A DNA stretch of 57,000 nt from an uncultured Candidatus Saccharibacteria bacterium (GCA_903840315.1 CAIMFK010000005.1:1-57000), one strand, 5' to 3'; positions 17,500 to 28,692 are shown, numbered from the stretch's first letter. The notes: generated by a model from the sequence alone, not told the origin. Numbers and translations: made by a program.

Positions 17500-17954
17500 G
17501 ATGACTTCAACGCTCTATTGATCTGCCTAGTTTCATCCCTAGCTTTAAGTGTTTGTCGTTTGTCATAGTTCTTCTTTCCTCTACCTAAAGCAATGCGAAC
17601 CTTTATATATCTACCCACTGGAATGATCTCAATTGGAATAATTGTATTGCCTTGTTTTTTATTCATTATGAGCTTATCTATTTCGGATTTTTTGAGTAAT
17701 AATTTTCTTGTACGTGTTTGGTCATCTTCAGAAATCGGTATTCCCTGCGCACCATTTATAGTGGCATTGATTAGCCAAAGTGCGCCATCTTTTTCCGTAA
17801 CATAGGCACCCTGTAGATGACCATGACCCATTCTAAGGGACTTAGTCTCCGCACCAGTAAGCATGATGCCAGCAAGCAGACTATCTTCAAGGAAATAGTC
17901 ATGGCTAGCTCTCTTATTGGTAATCCTTTTTCTTTCAGGTTTCTTCTTTGCCAT
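17496..17954 (-). CDS. smpB: SsrA-binding protein SmpB
   Basis: A 152-residue protein of normal length that binds tmRNA and delivers it to stalled ribosomes. Family hallmarks: ITNKRASHDYFLEDSLLAGIMLTGAETKSLR at the start, the OB-fold strand GALWLINATI, HLQGAYV, RKLLLKKSEI and the basic tail LGRGKKNYDKRQTLKARD. The DKR-rich tail that enters the ribosomal mRNA channel is intact. It is translationally coupled to the downstream glycosyltransferase. No tmRNA gene was found in this window. Confidence 0.96.
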   Translation of the reverse strand: MAKKKPERKRITNKRASHDYFLEDSLLAGIMLTGAETKSLRMGHGHLQGAYVTEKDGALWLINATINGAQGIPISEDDQTRTRKLLLKKSEIDKLIMNKKQGNTIIPIEIIPVGRYIKVRIALGRGKKNYDKRQTLKARDETRQINRALKSS

Positions 17955-17987
17955 AATTCTCTTATTATGCTCTAATTAGCAGAAAAA

Positions 17988-19157
17988 TTACAGTTGGTTT
18001 TTGTTTATACTGGCAAATAATTGAATCGATTTTGGGTTATTGCTGGATTGCATATTCTTTTTTTCGATTTTCAGATTCTCTTCAGAGTTTTGCATGAATT
18101 CAAATTTTGCTGTATTCCAGACACTAGGGTCGTGATTGTTTATCATTCTTGAATACCACCATTCAGCACCCCACATATATATAGTCCTAATTCCAGTAGC
18201 TTCCCCGTATTCAAATCTTGACGCTAGCCTTTTTGCATCCATAGATTTATTCTGTTCTTCGATTGATGTAGTGGATAGGGGTCCGGGAGGCCATGGCTCT
18301 GCTTGAAGTTCATGAATGATCATGTTTCTTCCCTTAATTATTTCACCACCTCCCGCCAAGAAGCCGTAAAACCAAGCTGGAAAAGGATATTCATAATATC
18401 TGTGTGTGATTGTTTTATCGTAAACTCTCTTATATACCGAAACTCCAAATAGGTCAGGAGTTGGAGCGTCTATAGGTAGACCTATTGCATTATTGCTTCT
18501 ACTTATAACGACTTCATGATTGGGGTCTCTTTTTTTGACAAAATTAAATTCATCAACCAGTCTACTTCTGGAGAAATCAGTACAAGTTCCAAAAACTTTA
18601 AGGAAGTACTCATTTTCTAATTCGTAGTTAGATAATGCTGGATTATTTTTGTATCTATCTATTACTGCTCCCATGTAATTAAGGAGTTGAGGATACCAAA
18701 CACTTTTTGGTTCGTTTTTAGCCCAATCAGGAACATGACATTCAGGCCATCGTGGCTGCCTAAGTCCAATACTTAAACTGACTTTACCGTGCGCTTGGTT
18801 AATCATATTGAATTCCCAGTCTAGATTCGTAAAGTCATAATGACCTTGTGATGGCTCACCATCTGACCAAAAGCTAGTCAATCTGAAGTCTCTAACTTTC
18901 ATATCATCTATTAATGCACTCAATGTTTGCTTGGGATCAACTCCGAGATAACTAGCATAATCTGGCACGAAACTAGTTCCAAGAGTAAGGGGCGTATTTG
19001 CCTGGGTGGCTATGTACCAACGAGCGATACCATACATTGTGCCGACTGAAACAATTATAAATACTGAAATAATTGTTACGATTTTTTGCCATAGCTTAAA
19101 CTCTCTCCATGGATTTATCCTGAAGTTTTTGATTCGATTGATGATTTTCTTATACAT
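17988..19157 (-). CDS. Membrane-anchored clan GH-A glycoside hydrolase-like protein
   Basis: A 389-residue protein with a cytoplasmic basic N-terminus, one helix (about residues 25-46) and an extracellular TIM barrel. The clan GH-A acid/base pair appears as NYELENEYF (Asn182-Glu183), and the nucleophile candidate as IHELQAEPW (Glu283, or Glu287) on the expected later strand. Nearby WSDGEP, GLRQPRWPE and YMWGAEWWY aromatics fit sugar-binding loops (GH5/GH39/GH42-like). It probably trims or cleaves an extracellular or host polysaccharide. The start codon lies at the same spot as the divergent GT2 gene's upstream region, so the two share a very short spacer. Confidence 0.75.
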   Translation of the reverse strand: MYKKIINRIKNFRINPWREFKLWQKIVTIISVFIIVSVGTMYGIARWYIATQANTPLTLGTSFVPDYASYLGVDPKQTLSALIDDMKVRDFRLTSFWSDGEPSQGHYDFTNLDWEFNMINQAHGKVSLSIGLRQPRWPECHVPDWAKNEPKSVWYPQLLNYMGAVIDRYKNNPALSNYELENEYFLKVFGTCTDFSRSRLVDEFNFVKKRDPNHEVVISRSNNAIGLPIDAPTPDLFGVSVYKRVYDKTITHRYYEYPFPAWFYGFLAGGGEIIKGRNMIIHELQAEPWPPGPLSTTSIEEQNKSMDAKRLASRFEYGEATGIRTIYMWGAEWWYSRMINNHDPSVWNTAKFEFMQNSEENLKIEKKNMQSSNNPKSIQLFASINKNQL

Positions 19158-19173
19158 TGGTTTTAATATTTGC

Positions 19174-19179
19174 TACTAT
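19174..19179 (+). promoter_or_regulatory. Extended -10 box of the GT2 gene
   Basis: TGC-TACTAT (TGn-extended) ends 7 bases before the GTG at 19187. This supports the GTG start rather than the TTG at 19157. Confidence 0.5.
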
Positions 19180-19186
19180 TTTTAGA

Positions 19187-20071
19187 GTGAAAACTACCGA
19201 AAAAACATTAACGCTATCAATAATTATACCAGCATATAATGAAGAGCGTTACATAGAAAAATGTCTAGATTCTATTAAGAATCAAACCGTTATGCCCGAT
19301 GAGGTTATTCTCGTAGACAATAATTGCACCGATAAAACTATTGAACTAGCTAAAAAATATAATTTTGTGACTATCGTAACTGAACCAAAACAAGGCATGG
19401 CTCATGCCAGAGATAAGGGTTTCTCTGTTGCAAAAGGAGATATTCTTGGTCGTATAGATGTGGACGCCAATCTGACACCAAATTGGGTCAAGGTGGTTAA
19501 AGAGTGTTTTTCGGATCAGAATATATCTGCAATAACTGGTCCTGGAATTACTTCAACAACTCCTATAATCAGAGGCAAGCAAATATTTCCATCACTTAGA
19601 ACCGCATTTTGGTCTAAGCTATATTTATGGATTGCTAAAGCTGTTATGAGGGTTGTTGTTCTGTGGGGGGCTAATATGGCTGTAAGAGCTAGTGCTTGGA
19701 ATCAAATTAAAAATGGAGTTTGTGACGATGATAGGCAGGTTCATGAAGATCAGGACATGTCGCTACTTCTCGCAGGCAAAGGATTCAGAGCTAAAATTAT
19801 TCATGGACTAGATATTAAGACTGATGGTACTTCCTATTTTTTCTGGCCAAAGTTTTGGGAGTATTTCATAAGAAGCTTCAAGACAATTAGATACCGCAAA
19901 AATCTTGGAACATTGAATAATCCAAATGCAGTACGTGTTTCGTGGCTTTATTCAGCTTTTGTAATTATTGTTTGTTTGATTCCTGCACTAGCCTTTATCT
20001 GTGTTAGCTACCTATTTTTCACCATACCTGCGGAAATATTAAAAATAAGAATTAGTTTTCGTAAAAATTAA
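19187..20071 (+). CDS. GT2-family glycosyltransferase with C-terminal membrane helix
   Basis: About 294 residues, GTG start. GT-A fold signatures: LSIIIPAYNEERYIEKCLDSI, DEVILVDNNCTDKT, the DxD-like metal site IDVDAN, and a VHEDQDMSLLL segment that supplies the catalytic acidic residues. A hydrophobic helix near the C-terminus (about 258-285) anchors it to the membrane. It transfers a sugar from a nucleotide donor to a lipid or surface glycan; the acceptor is unknown. Its TTAA stop is shared with the convergent diacylglycerol-kinase-like gene. Confidence 0.85.
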   Translation: MKTTEKTLTLSIIIPAYNEERYIEKCLDSIKNQTVMPDEVILVDNNCTDKTIELAKKYNFVTIVTEPKQGMAHARDKGFSVAKGDILGRIDVDANLTPNWVKVVKECFSDQNISAITGPGITSTTPIIRGKQIFPSLRTAFWSKLYLWIAKAVMRVVVLWGANMAVRASAWNQIKNGVCDDDRQVHEDQDMSLLLAGKGFRAKIIHGLDIKTDGTSYFFWPKFWEYFIRSFKTIRYRKNLGTLNNPNAVRVSWLYSAFVIIVCLIPALAFICVSYLFFTIPAEILKIRISFRKN

Positions 20072-21054
20072 GGATTTTGTATTGTCGATACAATTCTTAC
20101 TGGGCTTTTAGAGTAAGTTACATCGAAAATTGTTCCCGGCTCTACATACCATGATTCGCCATCAACTTGAGCCATAATTCCATCCGAAATTACTTCAAAT
20201 ATATGATTTTCTTCCATGAAACTTCCATTGCTTCTGCCAATTGCTAATCTCGCAATCGATCCAATAACTCTTGGAGCACTTTTTCTAGGGACTTCTAGCA
20301 TATATGCTGGGCCAGTAAGACTCACTTTGGGAGCATGGATTACCTTTGCAATATGGGGTGCGTTAATAAAGAGCATTTCGAAAACATCTTTTTTGGTTCC
20401 GTCTGAATCGCTATACTCAAATTCATCTGCAAATTTAAGGCTTTGAAGTACTCTTATTGGGTCGGTGAGTATTTCACCAAATCTTTTATTTCTAAGCCTA
20501 GAAGCTCTGTAATCTGGATCGTTTAGGAATTCTGCTGCTAATGCCATTGCACCAACGCTAAAAATGCTCGCTGCTAATCTGTCTTCGGTTTTTCCAGATT
20601 GTTCTGATGTTGTAATAGATAGTGGATAAAATTCTTCAATAACACCATGTCTAATAACCTCATCGGGTCGACGATAATATATTCGGTCTGTAACAGCTTT
20701 AAATAAATTAATTGCATTACCGCCTCCGGGAGTCCATAGTGGTGAATCTCTTACTACTTCTGGAGTTTCGGGATCCTGCTTAATGAGTAAGTGACTATTA
20801 ATAGAGCCATCACCTGAGATCGCTCCAGTTATGGTCTCTCCGTCCTTGGCTTCGATTGCCTCAATTACAATTTCTTTAAAATGATCTAAATCAGCAGATG
20901 TTCTGTGATATTGAACTCTTGGTCCACCATCCCACCTTTCGAATCGTTTTTGAACATGAGCTAAGGTTTCTTGGGCGCTTGTACTATAAGGGTTATAGAA
21001 TATATCTATATCCTTATATTCACTTGCTAAAACATGGCCTTCTTTAGAGCTCAT
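20068..21054 (-). CDS. Diacylglycerol/sphingosine kinase-like (DAGK catalytic) protein
   Basis: A 328-residue protein with the two-domain NAD/DAG-kinase layout: DIFYNPYS near the start, the nucleotide loop ISGDGSINSHLL (equivalent of GGDGT), TPGGGNAINLF (equivalent of the GTxN loop), and the C-terminal strand QVDGESWYVEPGTIF, which matches the conserved DGE of YegS/DgkB. It would phosphorylate a lipid, probably in membrane lipid recycling. The substitutions in the GGDGT loop make the substrate uncertain. It starts immediately after the stop of the cobO-like gene, so they form an operon. Confidence 0.82.
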   Translation of the reverse strand: MSSKEGHVLASEYKDIDIFYNPYSTSAQETLAHVQKRFERWDGGPRVQYHRTSADLDHFKEIVIEAIEAKDGETITGAISGDGSINSHLLIKQDPETPEVVRDSPLWTPGGGNAINLFKAVTDRIYYRRPDEVIRHGVIEEFYPLSITTSEQSGKTEDRLAASIFSVGAMALAAEFLNDPDYRASRLRNKRFGEILTDPIRVLQSLKFADEFEYSDSDGTKKDVFEMLFINAPHIAKVIHAPKVSLTGPAYMLEVPRKSAPRVIGSIARLAIGRSNGSFMEENHIFEVISDGIMAQVDGESWYVEPGTIFDVTYSKSPVRIVSTIQNP

Positions 21055-21624
21055 TTAATAGTCTATTCCTTTGTTTGCCAAGTATTTATCATCGAAATGG
21101 TGTTTTATCTTGGTCATATTTGTCACAATGTCAGCTTTTGCCAATAATTCTTCAGGGAAATTACGGCCGGTTAGACAGATACTTGTTTTTTCAGCTCTTG
21201 CATCAATTAGTTTTTCGAGTTGCTTCACTGAAATAAGGCCATCATGTACAGCGTTATTGATTTCATCGCAGACAACCAATTCAAACTTACCAGAAGAAAC
21301 TGCTTTTAGAGCTTCATCGTAAGTAGTTTTTGCTGCATCCTTGTGTTGATCCTCAGTAATTTCACTATCGCTAAGATCTCCAGCATTGTAAAAACCTTTA
21401 CCGCCTTTGTAAAAGTAGAGATCGTCTTTAAAAAGCGGAGCTAGATCTCTTAATAATACGTGTTCGCTTACACCCCAGTGTTTGATGAATTGTATGAAAG
21501 CTACGCGCCACCTATTTCCCAGGGCTCGAACTAACAAGCCTAGACCTGCGCTAGTCTTTCCTTTACCTTCACCCGTATAGACGACTACAACATTGTCTTT
21601 AGTTTTAAAATCTTCAAATGACAT
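21055..21624 (-). CDS. CobO/BtuR-type corrinoid adenosyltransferase-like P-loop protein
   Basis: A 189-residue P-loop protein matching the CobA/CobO/BtuR family: VVVYTGEGKGKTSAGLGLLVRA (P-loop residues 17-24), FIQFIKHWGVSEHVLL, ELVVCDEINNAVHDGLI (Walker B) and ICLTGRNFPEELLAKADIVTNM, the family's signature C-terminal segment. These enzymes adenosylate cob(I)alamin. No other B12 gene is nearby and its neighbour is a lipid kinase-like gene, so the physiological substrate is open. The gene is 17 bases downstream of an orphan in a reverse operon. Confidence 0.88.
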   Translation of the reverse strand: MSFEDFKTKDNVVVVYTGEGKGKTSAGLGLLVRALGNRWRVAFIQFIKHWGVSEHVLLRDLAPLFKDDLYFYKGGKGFYNAGDLSDSEITEDQHKDAAKTTYDEALKAVSSGKFELVVCDEINNAVHDGLISVKQLEKLIDARAEKTSICLTGRNFPEELLAKADIVTNMTKIKHHFDDKYLANKGIDY

Positions 21625-21641
21625 AATTTCTATATATTACA

Positions 21642-22070
21642 CTAAGAAGCTGATGCTAGTCCTGAAATATCTTTTTCTTGATTTGCAGTGTTTCTGAATT
21701 CATCATAAAAGATTTCAAATGCTCTTAGTCGAAGATTTTGCTTAACTCCCCTATCCTGTTCTGTATTACCAGTTGGTCTTAATGCAAGCAATTCTTGAAA
21801 TACAGCATCTTCATAGATTTTTTCTTGAGTAGTTTCATCATATTCTATTTCATAATCTGCGCCAGCATTCTGAGCTGCATAATACTTAGCTAGAATCTCT
21901 TTTTCCGGGTCAGAGTCACTGAAGAGATCTTTCAGCTGAGAGGGATTATTTTTATAGATTACATCTATTAGCTCTAGTAATATTTTCTTTTTAGCATCTG
22001 GAACGTATTCAGCAGCGCTAATAGTAGGCTCGGTGTTTGTCTGTGGTTCGATTTTCTCTATCTCACTCAT
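21642..22070 (-). CDS. Hypothetical acidic protein, 142 aa
   Basis: No family recognised. A disordered N-terminus (IEPQTNTEPTIS) leads to an acidic helical body with KKKILLELIDVIY, AKYYAAQNAG and RLRAFEIFYDEFR helices. It has no signal peptide or membrane segment. Unlike most first genes in the window it has a visible SD (GGAG about 9 bases before the ATG), consistent with a leadered message. It precedes the corrinoid-adenosyltransferase-like and lipid-kinase-like genes on the same strand. Confidence 0.6.
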   Translation of the reverse strand: MSEIEKIEPQTNTEPTISAAEYVPDAKKKILLELIDVIYKNNPSQLKDLFSDSDPEKEILAKYYAAQNAGADYEIEYDETTQEKIYEDAVFQELLALRPTGNTEQDRGVKQNLRLRAFEIFYDEFRNTANQEKDISGLASAS

Positions 22071-22147
22071 AAATAACTCCGTATTAATACGTATATAATA
22101 GCATAATTAAGCTAATTTATCAATAAAGCTTTAATTGTTAATGATGT

Positions 22148-22402
22148 TTAGATAATTTTGTGTTTTTTTAATGCTTCATCTAGTTTTGGTCTATCAAAAC
22201 CAACAATAATGTCACCTGCTATATCGATAACTGGTATTCCCATTTGTCCAGACTTATCGATTGATTCTTGGGCAATCTCTTTATCGCTATCAACATCTTT
22301 ATCAATATACTTAACATTTATACTGTCCATATAGTCTTTTGCAGCATGACAGAATGCGCACCATGATGCGCTATAAATTGTTACTGTTGGAGTGTCGCTC
22401 AT
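22148..22402 (-). CDS. Glutaredoxin-like protein
   Basis: An 84-residue thioredoxin-fold protein. The active site is WCAFC (Cys15 and Cys18), followed by the cis-Pro loop GIPVIDI and the GFDRPKLDEAL C-terminal helix typical of glutaredoxin and NrdH-like proteins. It reduces disulfides in the cytoplasm, perhaps for ribonucleotide reductase or stress repair; the electron donor is unknown, since CPR bacteria usually lack glutathione synthesis. A TATAAT box (22411-22416) lies 8 bases before the ATG. Confidence 0.88.
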   Translation of the reverse strand: MSDTPTVTIYSASWCAFCHAAKDYMDSINVKYIDKDVDSDKEIAQESIDKSGQMGIPVIDIAGDIIVGFDRPKLDEALKKHKII

Positions 22403-22442
22403 TACAAATAATTATATATCATATATTTTATTTATCATAGTA

Positions 22443-22472
22443 TTGATTAACAGATGTAAAGACTGGTATAAT
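22443..22472 (+). promoter_or_regulatory. Promoter of the ATP synthase operon
   Basis: TTGATT at 22443-22448, an 18-base spacer ending in TGG, and TATAAT at 22467-22472 form a near-consensus sigma-70 promoter with extended -10. The ATG of the first operon gene follows after only 8 bases, so translation of the first gene is probably leaderless. This is the only good promoter seen ahead of the eight following genes. Confidence 0.7.
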
Positions 22473-22480
22473 GGGGCGAA

Positions 22481-22780
22481 ATGAATAAAACAGCCGCGCC
22501 AAAGACGACGTCGACTACTAAAACTAGTGATAATCAATCTGTTAACTCAGCTTTAATAGCACGTAGCAATTTTATTGCCGCTACAGTTTCTATGAGCTGG
22601 CAATTAGCTATTGTTTTTCTAATTCCTGTTATTGGGGGTTATGAATTGGACAAGGTTACCAAGACTTCGCCTGTGTTCTTTCTTATTGGATTTGTTCTTG
22701 CTATGACCCTTTCTTTTCTTGTTGTTAGGCGTTTTTATGTTGAGTTCAATAAGATCAACTCTCTGGGAGATAAGAAATAA
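22481..22780 (+). CDS. AtpI/AtpZ-like ATP synthase accessory membrane protein
   Basis: A 99-residue protein with a Thr/Ser-rich N-terminus and two membrane helices (about residues 40-55 and 63-85) joined by GGYELDKVTKTS. Its size, topology and position directly before atpB match the AtpI/AtpZ group, which assists c-ring assembly and possibly Mg2+ or Ca2+ uptake. The sequence is not diagnostic by itself; context drives the call. Its stop overlaps the atpB start (TAATG). Confidence 0.7.
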   Translation: MNKTAAPKTTSTTKTSDNQSVNSALIARSNFIAATVSMSWQLAIVFLIPVIGGYELDKVTKTSPVFFLIGFVLAMTLSFLVVRRFYVEFNKINSLGDKK

Positions 22781-23607
22781 TGTTTGGTCTTCTTGCGTTA
22801 TCGACTCCCCCAATCCACATTACTAGTGCATATTTATTTAAGATTGGTCCGCTCCTAATAACCAACTCAATTTTCTATGGTTGGATCTGCTCTATTATTA
22901 TGTGTACTCTTTTTATCTGGGTTGCGAGGAGAGTTACTGTTCATCCTCAGGGTGGATTGGTCCAGTTCATTGAAGCTGGTGTTGAATTTATAAGAAACTT
23001 AGTTGAATCCAGTTTTGAAGATAAAGAAAGATCATACAAGTATGTTCCTTACTTTGTGACTCTTTTCTTTTTCCTATTAATGAGTAACTGGCTTGGCCTT
23101 ATTCCAGGGGTTGGTGAATCATTTTTAAAGGGTGAGAATCCACTTTTCAGAGCATTTACTGGTGATCTTAACGCAACTCTTGCTGTTGGAATCATAACCA
23201 TGGGCTACGTCTATGCTTCGTCTATTAGAGAATCGGGTGCTAAAGAATACTTTGGTCACTTCTTTATAGGCAGCCCATTGAACCCCCTATATTTAGTACT
23301 TGGAATTCTTGAAATGTTTACTGATGCCACTAGAGTTATAAGCCTTTCGCTTCGATTGTTTTTGAATGTTACCATTGGAGAAATTATTATCGCTGTATTC
23401 TCTTACCTTGGAGGAATTGTAGCTCCACTTACTGCCGCACCTTTTACTTTGATGGAGCTATTTATATGTGCTCTACAAGCATTCATTTTTGTCATCCTAT
23501 CCGTGATGTATCTAGCAATCACAGTCAATCACTCTACTGAAGAGCACTTGACCGATGAAGATATAACTGAAACAATTAACGGAGATGCTAAGATGGCAAC
23601 ATCTTAG
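22780..23607 (+). CDS. atpB: ATP synthase Fo subunit a
   Basis: A 275-residue membrane protein that forms the proton half-channels. The essential Arg is in the SLSLRLFLNVTIGE helix (about residues 186-200), and the last helix carries the QAFIFVILSVMYLAI segment with its conserved Gln. LLMSNWLGLIPGVG is the conserved earlier loop. It converts proton flow at the c-ring into rotation. TAATG coupling with the AtpI-like gene and a 51-base gap to atpE. Confidence 0.96.
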   Translation: MFGLLALSTPPIHITSAYLFKIGPLLITNSIFYGWICSIIMCTLFIWVARRVTVHPQGGLVQFIEAGVEFIRNLVESSFEDKERSYKYVPYFVTLFFFLLMSNWLGLIPGVGESFLKGENPLFRAFTGDLNATLAVGIITMGYVYASSIRESGAKEYFGHFFIGSPLNPLYLVLGILEMFTDATRVISLSLRLFLNVTIGEIIIAVFSYLGGIVAPLTAAPFTLMELFICALQAFIFVILSVMYLAITVNHSTEEHLTDEDITETINGDAKMATS

Positions 23608-23658
23608 AATAATTGGATGAAAAATTTAATAAGTAAAAATAAGGAGAAGTAAATTTAA

Positions 23659-23889
23659 ATGTTAATACTAGCAGAAGTTACAAACGTAGCAATCATTGGT
23701 AAAGGTCTTATGATTGGTGGAGGTCTAATTGGACCTGCATTAGGAATTGGACTTGTTGGCGCAAGCTATATGCAAGCAGTTGGTCGTAATCCAGAAGCAT
23801 CTAAATTCTTAGGTCAAGCACTAGTTTTCATAGCTATTATTGAGCTAATGGCGCTTCTAGCATTCGCATCAATCTTCATCGTAAAATAA
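23659..23889 (+). CDS. atpE: ATP synthase Fo subunit c
   Basis: A 76-residue hairpin of two helices linked by the conserved polar loop GRNPEA. The ion-binding carboxylate is the Glu in AIIELMALLAF. The residues around it (no Ser-Thr after the Glu, no Gln in the Na+ position of helix 1 that I can see) fit a proton rather than a sodium c-ring. An AGGAGAAG SD site lies upstream. A glycine-rich helix 1 (GLMIGGGLIGPALGIGLVGA) packs the ring. Confidence 0.96.
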   Translation: MLILAEVTNVAIIGKGLMIGGGLIGPALGIGLVGASYMQAVGRNPEASKFLGQALVFIAIIELMALLAFASIFIVK

Positions 23890-23907
23890 GAAATTTATAA
23901 TTAAATA

Positions 23908-24432
23908 ATGAATACAACATATTTCGCGGACCAATCATCTGGCTTAGGCGCTTTTGGAGTTAATTTCCAGGCGCTAATTATTCAGATGTTAACTTTTCTG
24001 ATTGTCTATTTGGTACTTAGGAAATATGCTTTCAAGCCAATTCTTAAGGTTCTTAAGGAAAGACGAGATACTATTGAGGCCGGCCTAAAACTTGGTGCTG
24101 AGATGCAAAAGAAAAATGATGAGCTCAATGCCAAGACTGAAGAACTGCTCCATAAAGCTCAGAAAGATGCCGATAAACTTATTTCTGACTCGCGAGATGA
24201 AGCTAAGGCTATCGTTTCTGAGTCTGAAGAAGCAGCTAAAGCTAAGGCTGAAGGTATTCTAAATGATGCCAATAGAACTATTGAACAAAATACTCTAAAG
24301 GCTAAGAAGAAGCTCGAAAAAGAACTTGTTGGCCTTATCTCTGAAGCTACAGAGGCATTAGTTGGAGAAAAAATAGATTCAGAAAAAGATTCTAAGATTA
24401 TCGACGGCATTCTAAAAGGTAAAGAAGCTTAA
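23908..24432 (+). CDS. atpF: ATP synthase Fo subunit b
   Basis: A 174-residue stator protein: one N-terminal membrane helix (about residues 20-40: ALIIQMLTFLIVYLVLRKYAF) and a long charged coiled coil rich in Ala, Glu and Lys. It dimerises and links subunit a to the F1 head through delta. Length is normal. It lies 18 bases after atpE and 5 bases before atpH. Confidence 0.93.
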   Translation: MNTTYFADQSSGLGAFGVNFQALIIQMLTFLIVYLVLRKYAFKPILKVLKERRDTIEAGLKLGAEMQKKNDELNAKTEELLHKAQKDADKLISDSRDEAKAIVSESEEAAKAKAEGILNDANRTIEQNTLKAKKKLEKELVGLISEATEALVGEKIDSEKDSKIIDGILKGKEA

Positions 24433-24437
24433 TAGTA

Positions 24438-24833
24438 ATGAAAACTTCAATCTCTAGCTTATCCAGCATAATTTCAAAGAAAACCATTAGTGGTGGTCAA
24501 TCAAAGGATTTGCCTAAAGAAATCGCTGCGTATTTGCTAGATAATGGCCGAACTGGAGAGCTATCTTCTCTGCTTAGGTCTGTTCAGGAAGATTGGGCAA
24601 ATGACGGAAGAGTTGAGGCTACTGTAGTTTCTGCATTTAAAGTCAGTAAGACCACAGAAGCAGATATAAAGGCTGAACTTAAGAAGATATATCCAAGTGC
24701 CAAAAGCATAACTTTACTTTACGAAATTGATCCCAAGTTAGTTGGCGGACTAAAGATTAGTACGGCGAATTACCAAATGGATCTTAGTATGCTGAGTAAG
24801 CTAAGTAAATTTAAACAGTTAACCCTATCGTAG
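24438..24833 (+). CDS. atpH: ATP synthase F1 subunit delta (short form)
   Basis: At 131 residues it is about 45 shorter than the usual 175-180. The C-terminal region is recognisable: EATVVSAFKVS, then LLYEIDPKLVGGLKISTANYQMD (the conserved GG-x-x-I strand pair). The N-terminal helical domain that binds the tip of alpha is reduced. The gene position between atpF and atpA supports the call. The shortening suggests a modified peripheral stalk contact. Confidence 0.88.
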   Translation: MKTSISSLSSIISKKTISGGQSKDLPKEIAAYLLDNGRTGELSSLLRSVQEDWANDGRVEATVVSAFKVSKTTEADIKAELKKIYPSAKSITLLYEIDPKLVGGLKISTANYQMDLSMLSKLSKFKQLTLS

Positions 24834-24857
24834 AGATATAAGGAAAGGAATAAAGTT

Positions 24858-26410
24858 TTGAGCGAATTATCTATTAAAGAACTATCACAGGACATTAGAG
24901 CTGCAATTGAAGAACTGAAAGCTAGACCTGAAATTGAAAAAGTTGGAGTAGTAACCCGAGTTGGTGATGGTATTGCCTGGATTTATGGTCTCCGAAATTG
25001 TGGCTATAACGAAATTATTGAAATTGATGGTGAAAATAGCTCAAAACTAACAGCTTTTGCCTTCAACCTAGGTGAAGACGAAATTGGTGCTGTGATCTTG
25101 GGTGATGATTCATCTGTCAAAGCTGGAGCTAAGGTTCGACTGACTGGTAAGGTTATGGAAGTTCCTATTGGTCCAGAACTAGTTGGCCGTGTTGTTGATC
25201 CACTTGGTAACCCTATTGATGGTGGAGCTCCAATTAATGCCAAATTAACTGCTAAAGTTGAGCAAACTGCACCTGGAGTATTGGATCGTAAGAGTGTTAA
25301 TGAGCCTCTTATGACCGGTATTACTGCTATTGATGCAATGGTCCCAATTGGACGAGGACAGCGAGAGCTAATCATTGGTGATCGTCAAACCGGTAAAACA
25401 GCAATAGCCATTGATACTATGATTAACCAGCACCGTCAAAAGACTGGCGTTATTAACATTTATGTAGCAATCGGTCAAAAGATGAGTAAAGTTGCTCGTT
25501 TAGTCGAGAGATTGAAGCGAGAAGGCGTAATGGATCAGACAATTGTGGTGGCTACTAGTCCATCTGACTCAGCTGCTCTTCAATACCTAGCTCCATATTC
25601 AGGTTGTGCAATGGGTGAATATTTCAGAGATAATAAAAAACACGCTCTAATTATTTATGATGATCTTTCAAAGCACGCTGTTGCTTATCGTCAGATGAGT
25701 TTGCTATTGAGACGCCCACCAGGCCGTGAAGCCTATCCAGGAGATGTATTCTACCTTCATTCAAGATTACTCGAAAGAGCCGCTAAATTAAGCGATAAAC
25801 TTGGTGCCGGAAGTCTTACAGCTCTTCCAATAATTGAAACTCAAGCCGGAGATATATCTGCATATATTCCAACCAATGTTATTTCAATTACTGATGGCCA
25901 AATCTTCATGGAAACAAACTTATTCTACCAGGGTATTCGACCAGCTATTTCGGTAGGTTTATCAGTATCTCGTGTTGGTGGAGCAGCTCAAACTAAGGCT
26001 GTTAAGTCTGTGGCTAAATCACTTCGTATTGACCTTGCACAGTTTAGAGAGCTTGCTGCTTTTGCTCAGTTCTCAACAGATCTTGATGCCGATACTCGTC
26101 AACGAATTGAAAGAGGTCAAAGATTAACAGAATTATTAAAACAACCACAGTACTCTCCTCAGGCTATCTGGGAAATGTATAGCTCATTACTAGCAGCAAC
26201 TGAAGGTATATTCGATAAAATTCCAGTCGAAAAAATAAAGGCTGCTGAAGATAGTCTACTTAGAGATATTAAGAAGAATCACCCAGATGTAATTAAGGCC
26301 CTAGAAGACGGCAAAGAACCAGAAGAGTCTATTGTTAATAAGATTAAGGCAGCAGCTGAAAAAGTTGCTTCAGGCTATAAATCAACTGAAGGAGCTGTGA
26401 GTAAAAATTA

Positions 26411-26411
<1 letters not shown>
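24858..26411 (+). CDS. atpA: ATP synthase F1 subunit alpha
   Basis: A 517-residue subunit with a non-catalytic nucleotide site: P-loop [11 protein letters not shown] (about residues 172-182), the [29 protein letters not shown] stretch and the arginine finger in [15 protein letters not shown]. The start is TTG with SD AAAGGAA 7 bases upstream; no better ATG or GTG fits the N-terminus [10 protein letters not shown]. Its stop overlaps the atpG start (TAATG). Confidence 0.98.

Positions 26412-28691
<2,280 letters not shown>

Positions 28692-28692
<1 letters not shown>

Noticed and set aside
24159-24410. Long antisense frame inside atpF, and similar long antisense frames in atpA, the helicase and cyoB
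   Set aside because: They lie wholly inside well-supported genes, have low-complexity translations and no promoter or ribosome site; they are composition shadows.
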